64,000 bases of DNA from Gammaproteobacteria bacterium (GTDB lineage Bacteria > Pseudomonadota > Gammaproteobacteria > Poriferisulfidales > GCA-002705445), in the NCBI GenBank assembly GCA_029268385.1, contig JAQWPG010000010.1, forward strand, positions 23,912 to 87,911. The letters are read 5' to 3'. Of the stretch, positions 50,922 to 60,628 are shown in pieces; positions within the stretch are counted from its first letter, which is position 1; the number at the start of each line of letters is the position of its first letter. The position numbers and the translations under genes are program-made. Below the pieces are notes generated by a model. That model did no database searches and was not told where the DNA came from. It saw nothing but the letters and a program-made list of their open reading frames with translations.

Positions 50922-52157
50922 CTATTTCCCTAAAACACTAACACAACAAGAATCTCCAAAAACATTTACACTTGTTCTAAACATATCAAGTACTCTGTCA
51001 ACGCCCAAAATAATACCTACGGCTTCTAAAGGTAAGCCTACAGCGCTAAGAATAACTATTATTGCAACAAAGCTTGCAGAAGGAATACCAGCAACACCGA
51101 TAGAGGTCACAAGTGCTAAAGAAAGTATTAAAAATTGATCAATATAATTTAAATCTACTCCATATAACTGCGCGATAAAAATTACTGCAACACACTCAAA
51201 TAATGCTGTTCCGTCCATATTGATAGTTGCGCCAAGTGGTATTATAAAATTAACACGCTCATTCTTATAATTTAGATTTTCTATAAGACATTTAGTAGTA
51301 ACAGGAATTGCGGCCATAGATGAACTTGAAGAAAAAGCAACTAACAATGCAGAGCTCATGCCTTTAAAATGCTCAAATATATTCCTCTTAAATAAAAACA
51401 AAACTATTGAGTAAAAAAATAACAAATGAATAGAAAGGCCAAGCATAACAGTAAAAAAGAAGCTAGATAATACTAAATAACTATCAGGACTAAAATTAAT
51501 TGTAGCCTTTGCTACAAGACAAAAAACCCCATAAGGCATAAAAAACAATATATATTTCATAATCTGTAAGAAGACGAGATAAATTCCTTCCCAAAAATCT
51601 TTTAAGACACCAACACTTTTAGATGATGACGATGATTTTAAAGCCAAGCCAAAAATAATGCTAAATACAATAACAAACAACATGTTTCCATTAATTATAG
51701 AAAGAAAAATATTTCCCGAAAATATATTTAATAAAAAAGAGCTTACAGAATAATTATCTTGAGTGTTTATTAGCTCATCTAAATTATTAACAGAAGATAG
51801 TCCAATTAAGCTAGCAGCACCCGAACCATTTATAACTCCAGGTTCAATAAGGTTTACAACGAAAATACCAATAGTAATAGCTACAAAACTTGTAATAACA
51901 TAAAAAATAATAGTTTTTATACCTAGTCCCGAAATATCTTTTGTAGACGTAAATGACGATATATTAAATATCAAAGATGACATTATTAGTGGGACAACAA
52001 TCATTTTTAAAGAATTTATAAATATTGTTCCGAACAGATCAAATATATCATAGAAATAAATCCCTAAAAAATTTTGAGACCTATCTAAAAGTAAACCACT
52101 TAAAAAACCTAGCAATAAAAATGAAAAAATTAGTTTAGATGATGGTAATTTTTCCAT
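50922..52157 (-). CDS. Dicarboxylate/amino acid:cation symporter (DAACS family)
   Basis: 411 residues, about eight helices plus two re-entrant loops. Family motifs: serine-rich loop SSSSSMAAIPVTT, GATINMDGTALFECVAVIFIAQ (the NMDGT substrate/Na+ site) and GIPSASFVAI. It imports glutamate, aspartate or C4-dicarboxylates with H+ or Na+ (GltP/DctA-like); the exact substrate is undetermined. It lies 8 bases after ppiD on the same strand. Confidence 0.92.
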   Translation of the reverse strand: MEKLPSSKLIFSFLLLGFLSGLLLDRSQNFLGIYFYDIFDLFGTIFINSLKMIVVPLIMSSLIFNISSFTSTKDISGLGIKTIIFYVITSFVAITIGIFVVNLIEPGVINGSGAASLIGLSSVNNLDELINTQDNYSVSSFLLNIFSGNIFLSIINGNMLFVIVFSIIFGLALKSSSSSKSVGVLKDFWEGIYLVFLQIMKYILFFMPYGVFCLVAKATINFSPDSYLVLSSFFFTVMLGLSIHLLFFYSIVLFLFKRNIFEHFKGMSSALLVAFSSSSSMAAIPVTTKCLIENLNYKNERVNFIIPLGATINMDGTALFECVAVIFIAQLYGVDLNYIDQFLILSLALVTSIGVAGIPSASFVAIIVILSAVGLPLEAVGIILGVDRVLDMFRTSVNVFGDSCCVSVLGK

Positions 52158-52165
52158 TGGAATAA

Positions 52166-54049
52166 TTAAAGATTCTTGGGATAAATTTTAATATCAGCTT
52201 GCTCACGAAGACTTTGTATTACCGAATATAAAACAGAATTTACATACTCATTATTAAACATAGTTTTTATTGATTTTTCGCTAAGATCTGAAGTTCCTTC
52301 ATTAATTTTTTCTAAAACAATAAGTTCGTAATTTCCCGTACCAGATTCTACGCTAGTTATATTATTTTTTTCTGTTAAAGAAAAAAGCTTTACTAGTAAT
52401 GACGGAGGGATATTTTTATCAGATCTTTTTATATTGGAATAATTTGTAGATTTTCTATTTGTAAGTTTTTCTATATCTTTTAAAGTTGAACCGCTATTTA
52501 ACTTTTTTTCTATATCTTTAATAGTGTCTTTCATTGTAACAATAGATTTTTCTGTATTAATTAAAGCTTCAACCTCACTTATAACGTTTTCATATTTTTT
52601 ATATTTAATTGGTGATTTATTTTTCAATCTTAACATAATAATATTTTCCCCTACTTCTATGGGTTGACTGTTAAGACCTTCATTATAAACGCCAGTAGAA
52701 CTAATCTCTTTAAGAATTTTTTCATTATTTAATACTTTATGATCTTTTTTGATTTTTGATAAAGTAGATAGTCCTGTTGTTTTTTTATTAACCGAAAGAA
52801 ATATTTCAGCTTCAGATAAAGAACTTGGATTTTCATACAAAATATTTGAGACTTCTTCAAAAATTACATTGTATTTTCTAGTAACCAATATGTTTTCGTA
52901 ATCTTTTTTAACAATTTTTTTGACATCTTTAAATTCTTTTATTTGCGCCTCTTTAATTTTCTCAACTTTTAAAATATAAAACCCTTGATCTGTCTGAATA
53001 ATATTTGATATATCATTGATATTTTCTATCTTAAATACTGCGTCACTAATATCTTTAGATAAATCATTTCTATATACCCAACCAATACTACCCTGTTTTT
53101 TATTTGATAACTTATCATGAGAATATTTTGTTGCTAAAGACTCAAACGAACTTTTGTTTTCTAATTTATTATGTATTTCTTTGATTAGTTCTGCATTTTT
53201 TTCTTTATTATGTTTGATATTAGATAAAAAAATCTGTTTTACCTTTCTTTTTTCTGGTGTTATGTATTTGAACTTATTTTCATTATAATAGTTTTTTAAC
53301 ATTTCAGAATTAATACTTAATTGTTTCTTTAATATTTTCTTATTAAAAACTATATATTCGATATTGAGTTTTTCAGGCATTGAAAATATATTTCTATACT
53401 TAACATAAAAATCTTTTTTTTCTTTTTCGGTAGAATTATTATTTTTATTAACAAAATCTTTATAACTTAATGATAACAGCTTAAAATCTCTAGTTTGATA
53501 CTTTAATTTCTTTAAATCTTTTAGTTGTTGAGATGTTAAAAATGATGACTCAACAATATTATTATAAAATTGTAGTGTTTTTAATTCAGATTTTCTTATC
53601 CTTTCGTAGTCTGGAATTTTAATTCCCTGGGTCTCTAAAAGCTTTTTATATCTTACAGGATTAAATTTTTTTTCAACATGAAATAACTTGTTATTTTTAA
53701 TATCTGATATTAAAGAGTCTTCTGAAATTTGAAATTTATTTTTGTTAACAAAATTTCTTACCAAAACGCTATCTATGAGCTCGTCTAATACAGATCTTTT
53801 AATTATTTTTTTTTGCAGCTCTGCTTCACTTTCGTCTTTTGATATCATACCCTTCATTTCTTGAAGTCTGTCCTGATATTCATTATTCAACCTTTCTGAT
53901 GATATTTTTGTCTCATTAATTTCTGCAACTATAATATTTCCGCCTGTAAAATATTGATCTATACCCCATAAAGCAAACGGAATGCTTATTCCAATAACAA
54001 TTATATAAGCAATCCATCCTGTTGATTTATCTCTAATGTTTTGTAACAA
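52166..54049 (-). CDS. ppiD: Periplasmic folding chaperone PpiD (SurA-like, parvulin domain)
   Basis: 627 residues. One N-terminal membrane anchor (about 12-30), a SurA-type N-terminal domain, a parvulin-like peptidyl-prolyl isomerase domain around residues 225-365 (KRKVKQIFLSN, SHDKLSNKKQGSIGWVYRNDLSKD), then a second weaker domain. It is held at the SecYEG exit to help exported proteins fold. The start is TTG (54049) with AGGA 7 bases upstream. It follows hupB through the two tRNA genes. Confidence 0.93.
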   Translation of the reverse strand: MLQNIRDKSTGWIAYIIVIGISIPFALWGIDQYFTGGNIIVAEINETKISSERLNNEYQDRLQEMKGMISKDESEAELQKKIIKRSVLDELIDSVLVRNFVNKNKFQISEDSLISDIKNNKLFHVEKKFNPVRYKKLLETQGIKIPDYERIRKSELKTLQFYNNIVESSFLTSQQLKDLKKLKYQTRDFKLLSLSYKDFVNKNNNSTEKEKKDFYVKYRNIFSMPEKLNIEYIVFNKKILKKQLSINSEMLKNYYNENKFKYITPEKRKVKQIFLSNIKHNKEKNAELIKEIHNKLENKSSFESLATKYSHDKLSNKKQGSIGWVYRNDLSKDISDAVFKIENINDISNIIQTDQGFYILKVEKIKEAQIKEFKDVKKIVKKDYENILVTRKYNVIFEEVSNILYENPSSLSEAEIFLSVNKKTTGLSTLSKIKKDHKVLNNEKILKEISSTGVYNEGLNSQPIEVGENIIMLRLKNKSPIKYKKYENVISEVEALINTEKSIVTMKDTIKDIEKKLNSGSTLKDIEKLTNRKSTNYSNIKRSDKNIPPSLLVKLFSLTEKNNITSVESGTGNYELIVLEKINEGTSDLSEKSIKTMFNNEYVNSVLYSVIQSLREQADIKIYPKNL

Positions 54050-54076
54050 CTGTGCTTCCTTTATAAAATTTTTACA

Positions 54077-54154
54077 TGGCGGAGTGGACGGGACTCGAAC
54101 CCGCGACCCCCTGCGTGACAGGCAGGTATTCTAACCAAACTGAACTACCACTCC
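54077..54154 (-). tRNA. tRNA-Asp (GUC)
   Basis: 78 bases with encoded CCA. Acceptor GGAGTGG/CCACTCC, anticodon loop CTGTCAC with anticodon GTC. It lies between tRNA-Val and ppiD; 14 bases separate it from tRNA-Val, so both are probably processed from one hupB-tRNA transcript. Confidence 0.96.
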
Positions 54155-54168
54155 TTTTAATATCCTCT

Positions 54169-54244
54169 TGGTGGGTGCTGAGGGATTCGAACCCCCGACA
54201 TCCGCCTTGTAAGGGCGACGCTCTACCAACTGAGCTAAGCACCC
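54169..54244 (-). tRNA. tRNA-Val (UAC)
   Basis: 76 bases with encoded CCA. Acceptor GGGTGCT/AGCACCC, anticodon loop CTTACAA with anticodon TAC. It starts 18 bases after hupB. Confidence 0.96.
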
Positions 54245-54262
54245 TATCAATCAAGGGCGGGC

Positions 54263-54535
54263 TTAGTTTAGAGCATCCTTAAGAGCTTTACCAGCTTTGA
54301 ATCCAGGTGTGTTTGAGGCTTTGATTTGAATTGATTCACCAGTCTGAGGATTTCTTCCCATTCTTGCGTTTCTATGTCTTACTTCAAAAGTACCAAAACC
54401 TGGTATTGTAACTTTTTCACCAGATTGAAGTGTTGATGTAATTGCTCCAAGAACAGCTTCAAGCGATCTTCCAGCTTCAGCTTTATTTGACTCTGTTGTT
54501 TTTGCTATTGCATCTATTAATTCTGATTTATTCAT
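54263..54535 (-). CDS. hupB: DNA-binding protein HU
   Basis: 90 residues, the standard HU length. MNKSELIDAIA start, the dimer core, and the beta-arm with GFGTFEVRHRNARMGRNPQTGE followed by IKASNTPGFKAGKALKDA. It bends and compacts DNA. AGAGGA stands before the ATG. It follows lon as in most gammaproteobacteria, but with its own strong promoter. Confidence 0.98.
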   Translation of the reverse strand: MNKSELIDAIAKTTESNKAEAGRSLEAVLGAITSTLQSGEKVTIPGFGTFEVRHRNARMGRNPQTGESIQIKASNTPGFKAGKALKDALN

Positions 54536-54611
54536 TGTTTTATCCTCTAAATTTTTTATATGATTAAGACGTTTTTAAGATTCTTAAATTATTTTCCTGC
54601 TTCCCCTGTCA

Positions 54612-54641
54612 TTTATACAATAAGGGTAATTTCTATGTCAA
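54612..54641 (-). promoter_or_regulatory. Sigma-70 promoter of hupB
   Basis: Minus strand: perfect TTGACA (54641-54636), 18 bases, then TATAAA (54617-54612). A transcript would begin near 54605, leaving about 70 bases of leader. This is the best vegetative promoter I see in the window. The remaining 54642-54736 between it and the lon stop is AT-rich with no gene. Confidence 0.7.
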
Positions 54642-54736
54642 CAAAAGAAACATAATAAATAAAATTAATTAATAATAATAATATTATGTTTATCTAATTA
54701 ACAGCCCTAAATACATGAAATTATTGACTTTATATA

Positions 54737-57130
54737 CTAATGCGTCAAAACATCTTTATTTTCTGTTTTTCCTGATATTTTAGTTTGAGGAAGAGCCAAT
54801 CCGGTTATTGGTTTTTCTAAAGCAATAGATAGAACCTCTTCAACCCACTCAACTTTTTTAATTTCAAGATTATTTTTTATATTATCCGGTATCTCAGAAA
54901 GATCTTTTTCATTCTCTAGAGGAATTATTACAGTCTTGATTCCACCTCTTAATGCCGCTAACATTTTTTCTTTTAAACCACCAATTGGTAAAACCTGGCC
55001 ATGAAGATTTACTTCGCCAGTCATTGCCACTGATGCTTTCACTGGGTTGTCTATTAAAGCTGAAACTAGTGATGTAGTAATCCCTACTCCAGCACTTGGT
55101 CCATCTTTTGGCACAGCCCCTTCAGGAAAATGAACATGTATATCTTTATTTTCGTAAAAATCTTTATCAATACCTAAAACTAAGGATCTTTTTCTAACAA
55201 TTGTCATTGCAGCACTAATTGATTCTTTCATTACATCACCTAGGCTACCAGTTAAAATGTATTTACCTTTTCCAGGTATAACAGCTGTCTCAACACTTAA
55301 GAGTTCACCGCCAACTTCTGTCCAAGCTAAGCCATTTACAAGCCCCACAACATTTTCTTTTTCAGCCTCACCATGTTTAAATCTTTTAACACCTAAAAAA
55401 TCATTGATATTATTTTTATCTATCTTGATATTTTTAAGTTTTTTATCAAGTAAAAGCTTTTTCACAACTTTTCTACATATTTTAGAAATTTCTCTCTCAA
55501 GATTTCTAACCCCAGCTTCTCTTGTGTAAGACCTAATCATTTCTAAAAATATATTTTTATTAAACTTTATATCTTTATCAGTAAGACCATTATTTTCTAA
55601 CTGCTTTGGCATTAAATACTTCCCTGCAATACTCTCTTTTTCATTTTCTGTATAACCTGGGATTCTAATGACTTCCATTCTATCTAGTAGTGGCCCAGGA
55701 ATATTCATAGAATTAGAAGTTGCTACGAACATAACGTCAGATAGATCAAAATCAACTTCTAGATAGTGATCAGAAAAAGTATCATTTTGTTCAGAATCAA
55801 GAACTTCCAATAAAGCGGAAGATGGATCTCCTCTGGAATCCATGCCCATTTTATCAACCTCATCTAATAAAAATAATGGGTTTTTAACCCCAACTTTAGA
55901 AAGATTTTGCATTATTTTTCCAGGCAAGGAACCAATATATGTTCTTCTATGACCTCTTATTTCTGCCTCATCTCTAACGCCACCTAATGACATTCTAGTA
56001 AATTTTCTTCCAGTTGCTTTGGCGATAGATTTTCCTAAACTAGTTTTACCAACTCCAGGAGGTCCTACTAAGCATAATATAGGTCCTTTTAATTTCCTTA
56101 CTCTTTGCTGGACAGCTAGATACTCTAAAATTCTTTCTTTTACTTTTTCTAAACCATGATGATCATCTTCTAGTATTTTTTCTGCTATCACTAAATCTTT
56201 AGTGACTTTACTTCTTTTTTTCCAAGGCACGTTAACTAAAACGTCTATATAATTTCTTAGAACGGAAGCTTCAGCAGACATAGGAGACATCATTTTAAGC
56301 TTGTTAACATCCCCTTTTATTTTTTGCATTACATCTTTAGGCATTCCGGATTTAATAATTTTGTTCTCTATATCTTCAATTTCATTAGGGACATCATCCA
56401 TATCACCTAATTCTTTTTGAATGGCTTTCATTTGCTCATTAAGATAATACTCTCTCTGACTTTTCTCCATTTGATTCTTAACTCTACCCCTAATCTTTTT
56501 TTCTACCTGGAGAATATCTAATTCGTTTTCAATTAAATTTAAAATATTTTCTATACGATTTTTAACATCATTTATCTCCAAAATAGCTTGCTTCTCTTCC
56601 ATTTTCAAAACCATATGGGCAGCTATAGTGTCAGCAAGTCTTGATGGGTCATCTATTCCTGATAGTGATGTCATGACCTCTGGAGCTATTTTTTTATTTA
56701 ATTTTACATATTGATCAAAAGAATCTATTACTGTTCTCGAAAGTATTTCAACTTCCCTATCATCTATAATATTTTCATCTATTAGATTTACTTTAGCCTC
56801 AAAATAATCTTTTCCATATATTTGCCCTTGTATTTCTGCTCTACTTGCACCTTCAACCAATACTTTTATAGTTCCATCGGGTAATTTTAGTAACTGTAGA
56901 ACTGTTGCTAATGTTCCAAAGCGATATATATCACTATCTTTAGGGTCATCTAAGTCTGCTGTTTTTTGAGCTACCAGCATTATTTGTTTATTGGAATCCA
57001 TTGCAACTTCTAATGATTTTATTGATTTTTCTCTACCAACAAACAAAGGTATCACCATATTAGGAAATACAATTACATCTCTCAGGGGTAGAACTGGAAA
57101 TACTAAATCATCAGAATTACTTTTTTTCAT
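54737..57130 (-). CDS. lon: ATP-dependent protease Lon
   Basis: 797 residues. N-terminal LAN substrate domain (VFPVLPLRDVIVFPNMVIPL), coiled region, AAA+ with Walker A GPPGVGKTS and the P-domain with the catalytic Ser in PKDGPSAGVGITT and Lys in LPIGGLKEKMLAALRGG. It degrades misfolded and regulatory proteins. A sigma-32-type promoter lies upstream, so it is likely heat-inducible. Normal length. Confidence 0.98.
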   Translation of the reverse strand: MKKSNSDDLVFPVLPLRDVIVFPNMVIPLFVGREKSIKSLEVAMDSNKQIMLVAQKTADLDDPKDSDIYRFGTLATVLQLLKLPDGTIKVLVEGASRAEIQGQIYGKDYFEAKVNLIDENIIDDREVEILSRTVIDSFDQYVKLNKKIAPEVMTSLSGIDDPSRLADTIAAHMVLKMEEKQAILEINDVKNRIENILNLIENELDILQVEKKIRGRVKNQMEKSQREYYLNEQMKAIQKELGDMDDVPNEIEDIENKIIKSGMPKDVMQKIKGDVNKLKMMSPMSAEASVLRNYIDVLVNVPWKKRSKVTKDLVIAEKILEDDHHGLEKVKERILEYLAVQQRVRKLKGPILCLVGPPGVGKTSLGKSIAKATGRKFTRMSLGGVRDEAEIRGHRRTYIGSLPGKIMQNLSKVGVKNPLFLLDEVDKMGMDSRGDPSSALLEVLDSEQNDTFSDHYLEVDFDLSDVMFVATSNSMNIPGPLLDRMEVIRIPGYTENEKESIAGKYLMPKQLENNGLTDKDIKFNKNIFLEMIRSYTREAGVRNLEREISKICRKVVKKLLLDKKLKNIKIDKNNINDFLGVKRFKHGEAEKENVVGLVNGLAWTEVGGELLSVETAVIPGKGKYILTGSLGDVMKESISAAMTIVRKRSLVLGIDKDFYENKDIHVHFPEGAVPKDGPSAGVGITTSLVSALIDNPVKASVAMTGEVNLHGQVLPIGGLKEKMLAALRGGIKTVIIPLENEKDLSEIPDNIKNNLEIKKVEWVEEVLSIALEKPITGLALPQTKISGKTENKDVLTH

Positions 57131-57166
57131 AGATTCGCCTTAATAATATGTTACTCACAATTATAT

Positions 57167-57193
57167 TATGTGGGTATATTTCAATATTTCAAG
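57167..57193 (-). promoter_or_regulatory. Sigma-32-like heat-shock promoter of lon
   Basis: Minus strand: CTTGAAA (57193-57187), 12 bases, CCCACATA (57174-57167), a close match to the sigma-32 consensus CTTGAAA-N11-15-CCCCATNT. It is 36 bases before the lon ATG, in the clpX-lon gap. Confidence 0.7.
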
Positions 57194-57199
57194 ATACTT

Positions 57200-58471
57200 T
57201 TAATCTTTAGCGGCTTTTTTTTCAACAGAATTTTGATCGTATATCAAATAGGGCTCTGTTTCTCCACTAATAACAGCTTCGTCAATAACAACTTTAGAAA
57301 CATCAGGGAGTGAAGGTAAATTATACATGGTGTCTAGTAAAACATTTTCCAAAATTGTTCTTAGTCCACGCGCTCCAGTCTTTCTTTCTTTTGCTTTTTT
57401 TGCAATGGCTAATAACGCGTTTTCTCTAAATTCTATTTCAACATTTTCCATTTTAAATAATTTGCTATATTGCTTAGTAATAGCATTTTTAGGCTCTAAA
57501 AGAATTTTTATCAACGCTTTTTCATCTAACTCATCCAAAGTCGCTATCATAGGTAGTCGACCAACAAATTCAGGAATTAAACCATAAGAAATTAAATCTT
57601 CTGGCTCTACTTGATGCAGAACCTTTAATGAATCAATATCGTCCTTAGAATGAACTTCGGCAGAAAAACCAATACCACTTTTTTCTGTTCTATCTTTAAT
57701 TACTTTATCTAGGCCAGCAAATGCTCCGCCAACGATAAATAAAATATTTTTAGTATCAACTTGTACGAATTCTTGCTGAGGATGCTTTCTTCCACCTTGG
57801 GGAGGGACTGAAGCGGTAGTACCTTCTATAAGTTTTAATAACGCCTGCTGCACTCCTTCTCCAGAAACATCTCTAGTTATAGATGGGTTATCAGACTTTC
57901 TTGAAATTTTATCAATTTCGTCAATATAAATAATACCGTTTTGTGCTTTCTCTACATCATAATCACATTTTTGTAACAATTTTTGAATAATGTTTTCAAC
58001 ATCTTCACCAACATACCCTGCCTCTGTCAATGTTGTTGCATCTGCAATTGTAAAAGGTACGTTAAGAAGCTTAGCTAAAGTTTCAGCTAATAATGTTTTT
58101 CCGCAACCAGTTGGGCCAACTAATAAAATATTACTTTTCGATAGCTCAATACCATCATCTTTAGAAAATTGAGACTCAAGCCTTTTATAATGATTATAAA
58201 CTGCGACTGACAAAACTTTTTTTGCTCTTGCTTGATCGATTACATATTCATCTAGTGATGCATTAATTTCATGAGGTTTTGGAAGTTTTTTATCATCACT
58301 AGGTTCTTGATCAAGCAATTCTTCCCTAATTATGTCATTACATAACTCTACGCATTCGTCACATACAAATACTGATGGACCGGCTATTAATTTTTTAACA
58401 TCTTGCTGACTCTTACCGCAAAACGAACAATATAGTAATTTATTATCTACATTTTTATCATCATCGCTCAT
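57200..58471 (-). CDS. clpX: ATP-dependent Clp protease ATPase subunit ClpX
   Basis: 423 residues. The N-terminal zinc domain has CSFCGKSQ and [11 protein letters not shown]+ with Walker A GPTGCGKT, Walker B IIYIDEID, the GYVG pore loop and the IGF-type ClpP-binding loop ([11 protein letters not shown]). It unfolds proteins for ClpP. AGGAAGGA precedes the ATG. 40 bases after clpP. Confidence 0.98.
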   Translation of the reverse strand: MSDDDKNVDNKLLYCSFCGKSQQDVKKLIAGPSVFVCDECVELCNDIIREELLDQEPSDDKKLPKPHEINASLDEYVIDQARAKKVLSVAVYNHYKRLESQFSKDDGIELSKSNILLVGPTGCGKTLLAETLAKLLNVPFTIADATTLTEAGYVGEDVENIIQKLLQKCDYDVEKAQNGIIYIDEIDKISRKSDNPSITRDVSGEGVQQALLKLIEGTTASVPPQGGRKHPQQEFVQVDTKNILFIVGGAFAGLDKVIKDRTEKSGIGFSAEVHSKDDIDSLKVLHQVEPEDLISYGLIPEFVGRLPMIATLDELDEKALIKILLEPKNAITKQYSKLFKMENVEIEFRENALLAIAKKAKERKTGARGLRTILENVLLDTMYNLPSLPDVSKVVIDEAVISGETEPYLIYDQNSVEKKAAKD

Positions 58472-58511
58472 AAGTATCCTTCCTAAATTTTATACTTTAA
58501 AAATTAACAAT

Positions 58512-59132
58512 CTAGACATCTTTTCTAGATTCTAAAACGGTATCTATAATCCCGTATTTCTTTGCCTCATTAGAATTCATAAAATTATCTCTATCTGTAT
58601 CTTCTTTAATTTTATTAATATCATTTCCTGTATGTTTAGACAAGATGGAATTTAAATTTTCTCTAACTTTCTGAATTTCCTGAGCATGAATTTGTATGTC
58701 AGTTGACTGCCCTTGAAATCCCCCTAGTGGCTGATGAATCATTATTCTAGAGTTAGTTAAGGCAAATCTCTTTTTCTTTGCACCACCAGCTAACAATACA
58801 GCACCCATACTAGCTGCCTGACCTATACATAATGTACTTACATCCGGTTTACAAAATTGCATTGTGTCATATATAGCCATTCCAGAAGTTACTGAACCGC
58901 CTGGAGAATTAATATAAAGAGAAATATCTTTTTTTGGATCCTCAGACTCTAAAAATAATATCTGAGCAATAATTACATTGGCCATGTAGTCTTCTATTGG
59001 GCCAACTATAAAAATAATCCTTTCTTTTAGTAGCCTAGAATATATATCATAAGCTCTCTCGCCTTTTGATGATTGCTCTACAACCATTGGCACAAGATTT
59101 AAATTGCTTATATCTTTTTTATCATAATTCAT
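58512..59132 (-). CDS. clpP: ATP-dependent Clp protease proteolytic subunit ClpP
   Basis: 206 residues. The catalytic Ser is in [14 protein letters not shown] and His in [14 protein letters not shown]; the Asp follows in the DTDRDNFM region. A tetradecameric serine protease working with ClpX and ClpA. GGTGA precedes the ATG. 34 bases after tig. Confidence 0.98.
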   Translation of the reverse strand: MNYDKKDISNLNLVPMVVEQSSKGERAYDIYSRLLKERIIFIVGPIEDYMANVIIAQILFLESEDPKKDISLYINSPGGSVTSGMAIYDTMQFCKPDVSTLCIGQAASMGAVLLAGGAKKKRFALTNSRIMIHQPLGGFQGQSTDIQIHAQEIQKVRENLNSILSKHTGNDINKIKEDTDRDNFMNSNEAKKYGIIDTVLESRKDV

Positions 59133-59166
59133 AATGTCACCATACTAACAAATATTTATGTTTAGT

Positions 59167-60456
59167 CTATCTAAGTTCCACTAGGTCATCAAATGAATAA
59201 TCTTTTTCTGTAACACTAGCATTACTTACCACCCATTTAATGGCAAGATTTTCAAGAATAACAGACTCCATATTCTTTTTAGCCTCTTCATTATTTAGAT
59301 AGTATTTTTCAATCTCTTCTCTATTGCCTTGCCCGCGAGATATTGTATCAATCCAACTATCAATAGCTTCTTTTGATAAGGTAAACTTCTCGGCATTAAT
59401 AATTTCTCTTAAAAGCAAGCCAGCTTTAACTCTTTCTTCAGCTTCCTTTGAATATAATTTTTCCATATCTTCATGACTAATTTTAACATCACCATTAGGG
59501 TTTGTTTCTTTATCCATTCTATGGATTTCTTCATTTACTAAACTTTTAGGAATTTCAAACTTTTGAGATTTACTTAATTCTGAAATCACATTCTTTTTTA
59601 AATGAGAGTCAACTAAAGTTTCTGCATCTTTTTGCATTCCTTCCTCAATTTTAGAATGTAGACTCTCTACTTTTCCATCTTCAATTCCAAGTTTTTTTAC
59701 AAACTCTTCATCTATTTCAGAAATTTTTGATTCCAATACTTCTTTTACCTGTATCTCAAAATTAACTGGCTGAGATGCTAATTTTTGATCCTGGTAGTCG
59801 TCAGGAAAAGTAATATCAAGATTTTTTTGCTCTCCAGCTTTAACACCCTCTAAGCCTTCTTCGAATCCAGGGATAAGTTGCTTGCTCCCAATCTCTATAA
59901 GAAAATCATCTGCTTTATTATTTTCAAATTCCTCTCCATTTATCGTTCCCTTAAAATCTGCCTTTACTCTATCGCCAACTTTTGATTCTCTATCAACGAT
60001 GTTCCAATCTTTATATTGCTCCGCAATTTTATCAACAGCTTTTTCTAGATCTTCTTTTTTTACCCTCAGAACAGGTTTCTCGAGCTTTATTTTCTCAATG
60101 TTTTTTAGTTCTATTTCGGGCATCACCTCAATTACAGCTTTAAAAGTATAAATATTTTTATCTTTTGATTCTTCCATAGAAATTTTGGGCGGCGCTACTG
60201 GATTCAACTTTTCATCTATAACTACTTTGATATAATTTTGCTCAATGTGTTCACTCAAAGATTCGTTAAAACATTGTTCATAGTGCTTGCCTTTAACCAC
60301 ATTCATTGGGACTTTTCCTTTCCTAAATCCTTTTAAATCAAGTGTTTTACTTAGTTCTATTAACTTAGTTTCTATTGTTGGTTCAATTTCTTTTGAGTCA
60401 AAACTTATTGTTAACTCTTTTTCCAATCCTTTTAAATTTTTTACTTTTGAAGCCAT
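59167..60456 (-). CDS. tig: Trigger factor (ribosome-bound chaperone/prolyl isomerase)
   Basis: 429 residues. The N-terminal ribosome-binding domain contains GFRKGKVPMNVV (the ribosome-contact loop); a central FKBP-type isomerase domain (about 155-240, GDRVKADFKGTINGEEFE); and the C-terminal helical arms that cradle nascent chains. Its start is 21 bases from the 3' end of tRNA-Leu, and it leads the tig-clpP-clpX set. Confidence 0.97.
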   Translation of the reverse strand: MASKVKNLKGLEKELTISFDSKEIEPTIETKLIELSKTLDLKGFRKGKVPMNVVKGKHYEQCFNESLSEHIEQNYIKVVIDEKLNPVAPPKISMEESKDKNIYTFKAVIEVMPEIELKNIEKIKLEKPVLRVKKEDLEKAVDKIAEQYKDWNIVDRESKVGDRVKADFKGTINGEEFENNKADDFLIEIGSKQLIPGFEEGLEGVKAGEQKNLDITFPDDYQDQKLASQPVNFEIQVKEVLESKISEIDEEFVKKLGIEDGKVESLHSKIEEGMQKDAETLVDSHLKKNVISELSKSQKFEIPKSLVNEEIHRMDKETNPNGDVKISHEDMEKLYSKEAEERVKAGLLLREIINAEKFTLSKEAIDSWIDTISRGQGNREEIEKYYLNNEEAKKNMESVILENLAIKWVVSNASVTEKDYSFDDLVELR

Positions 60457-60477
60457 TTGATCCTCTACTTTTTAAAA

Positions 60478-60562
60478 TGGTGGGCTAGGAGAGACTCGAA
60501 CTCTCACGGGTTGCCCCACTGGTACCTAAAACCAGCGCGTATACCAATTCCGCCACTAGCCC
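60478..60562 (-). tRNA. tRNA-Leu (UAG)
   Basis: 85 bases with encoded CCA. Acceptor GGGCTAG/CTAGCCC, long variable arm, and anticodon loop TTTAGGT with anticodon TAG, reading CUA/CUG. In relatives this tRNA is usually next to tRNA-His and tRNA-Arg; here 3.3 kb separates them. It may be co-transcribed with tig. Confidence 0.95.
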
Positions 60563-60615
60563 AATAAAATATAATTTTATACGCAAAAAAATCATTATGT
60601 AATTACCTTATGTAC

Positions 60616-60621
60616 TATAAT
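60616..60621 (+). promoter_or_regulatory. Candidate -10 (TATAAT) giving a leaderless CPBP transcript
   Basis: A perfect TATAAT, preceded by TGTAC, ends 7 bases before the ATG at 60629. Transcription would begin at or next to the start codon, and no Shine-Dalgarno is present upstream. A clear -35 is not visible. Confidence 0.45.
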
Positions 60622-60628
60622 TAAAAAC

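Noticed and set aside
54072..54282. Short frames on both strands across the tRNA-Asp/tRNA-Val region (including MAEWTGLEPATPCVTG)
   Set aside because: This is a well-known spurious translation of tRNA genes; both tRNAs fold perfectly.
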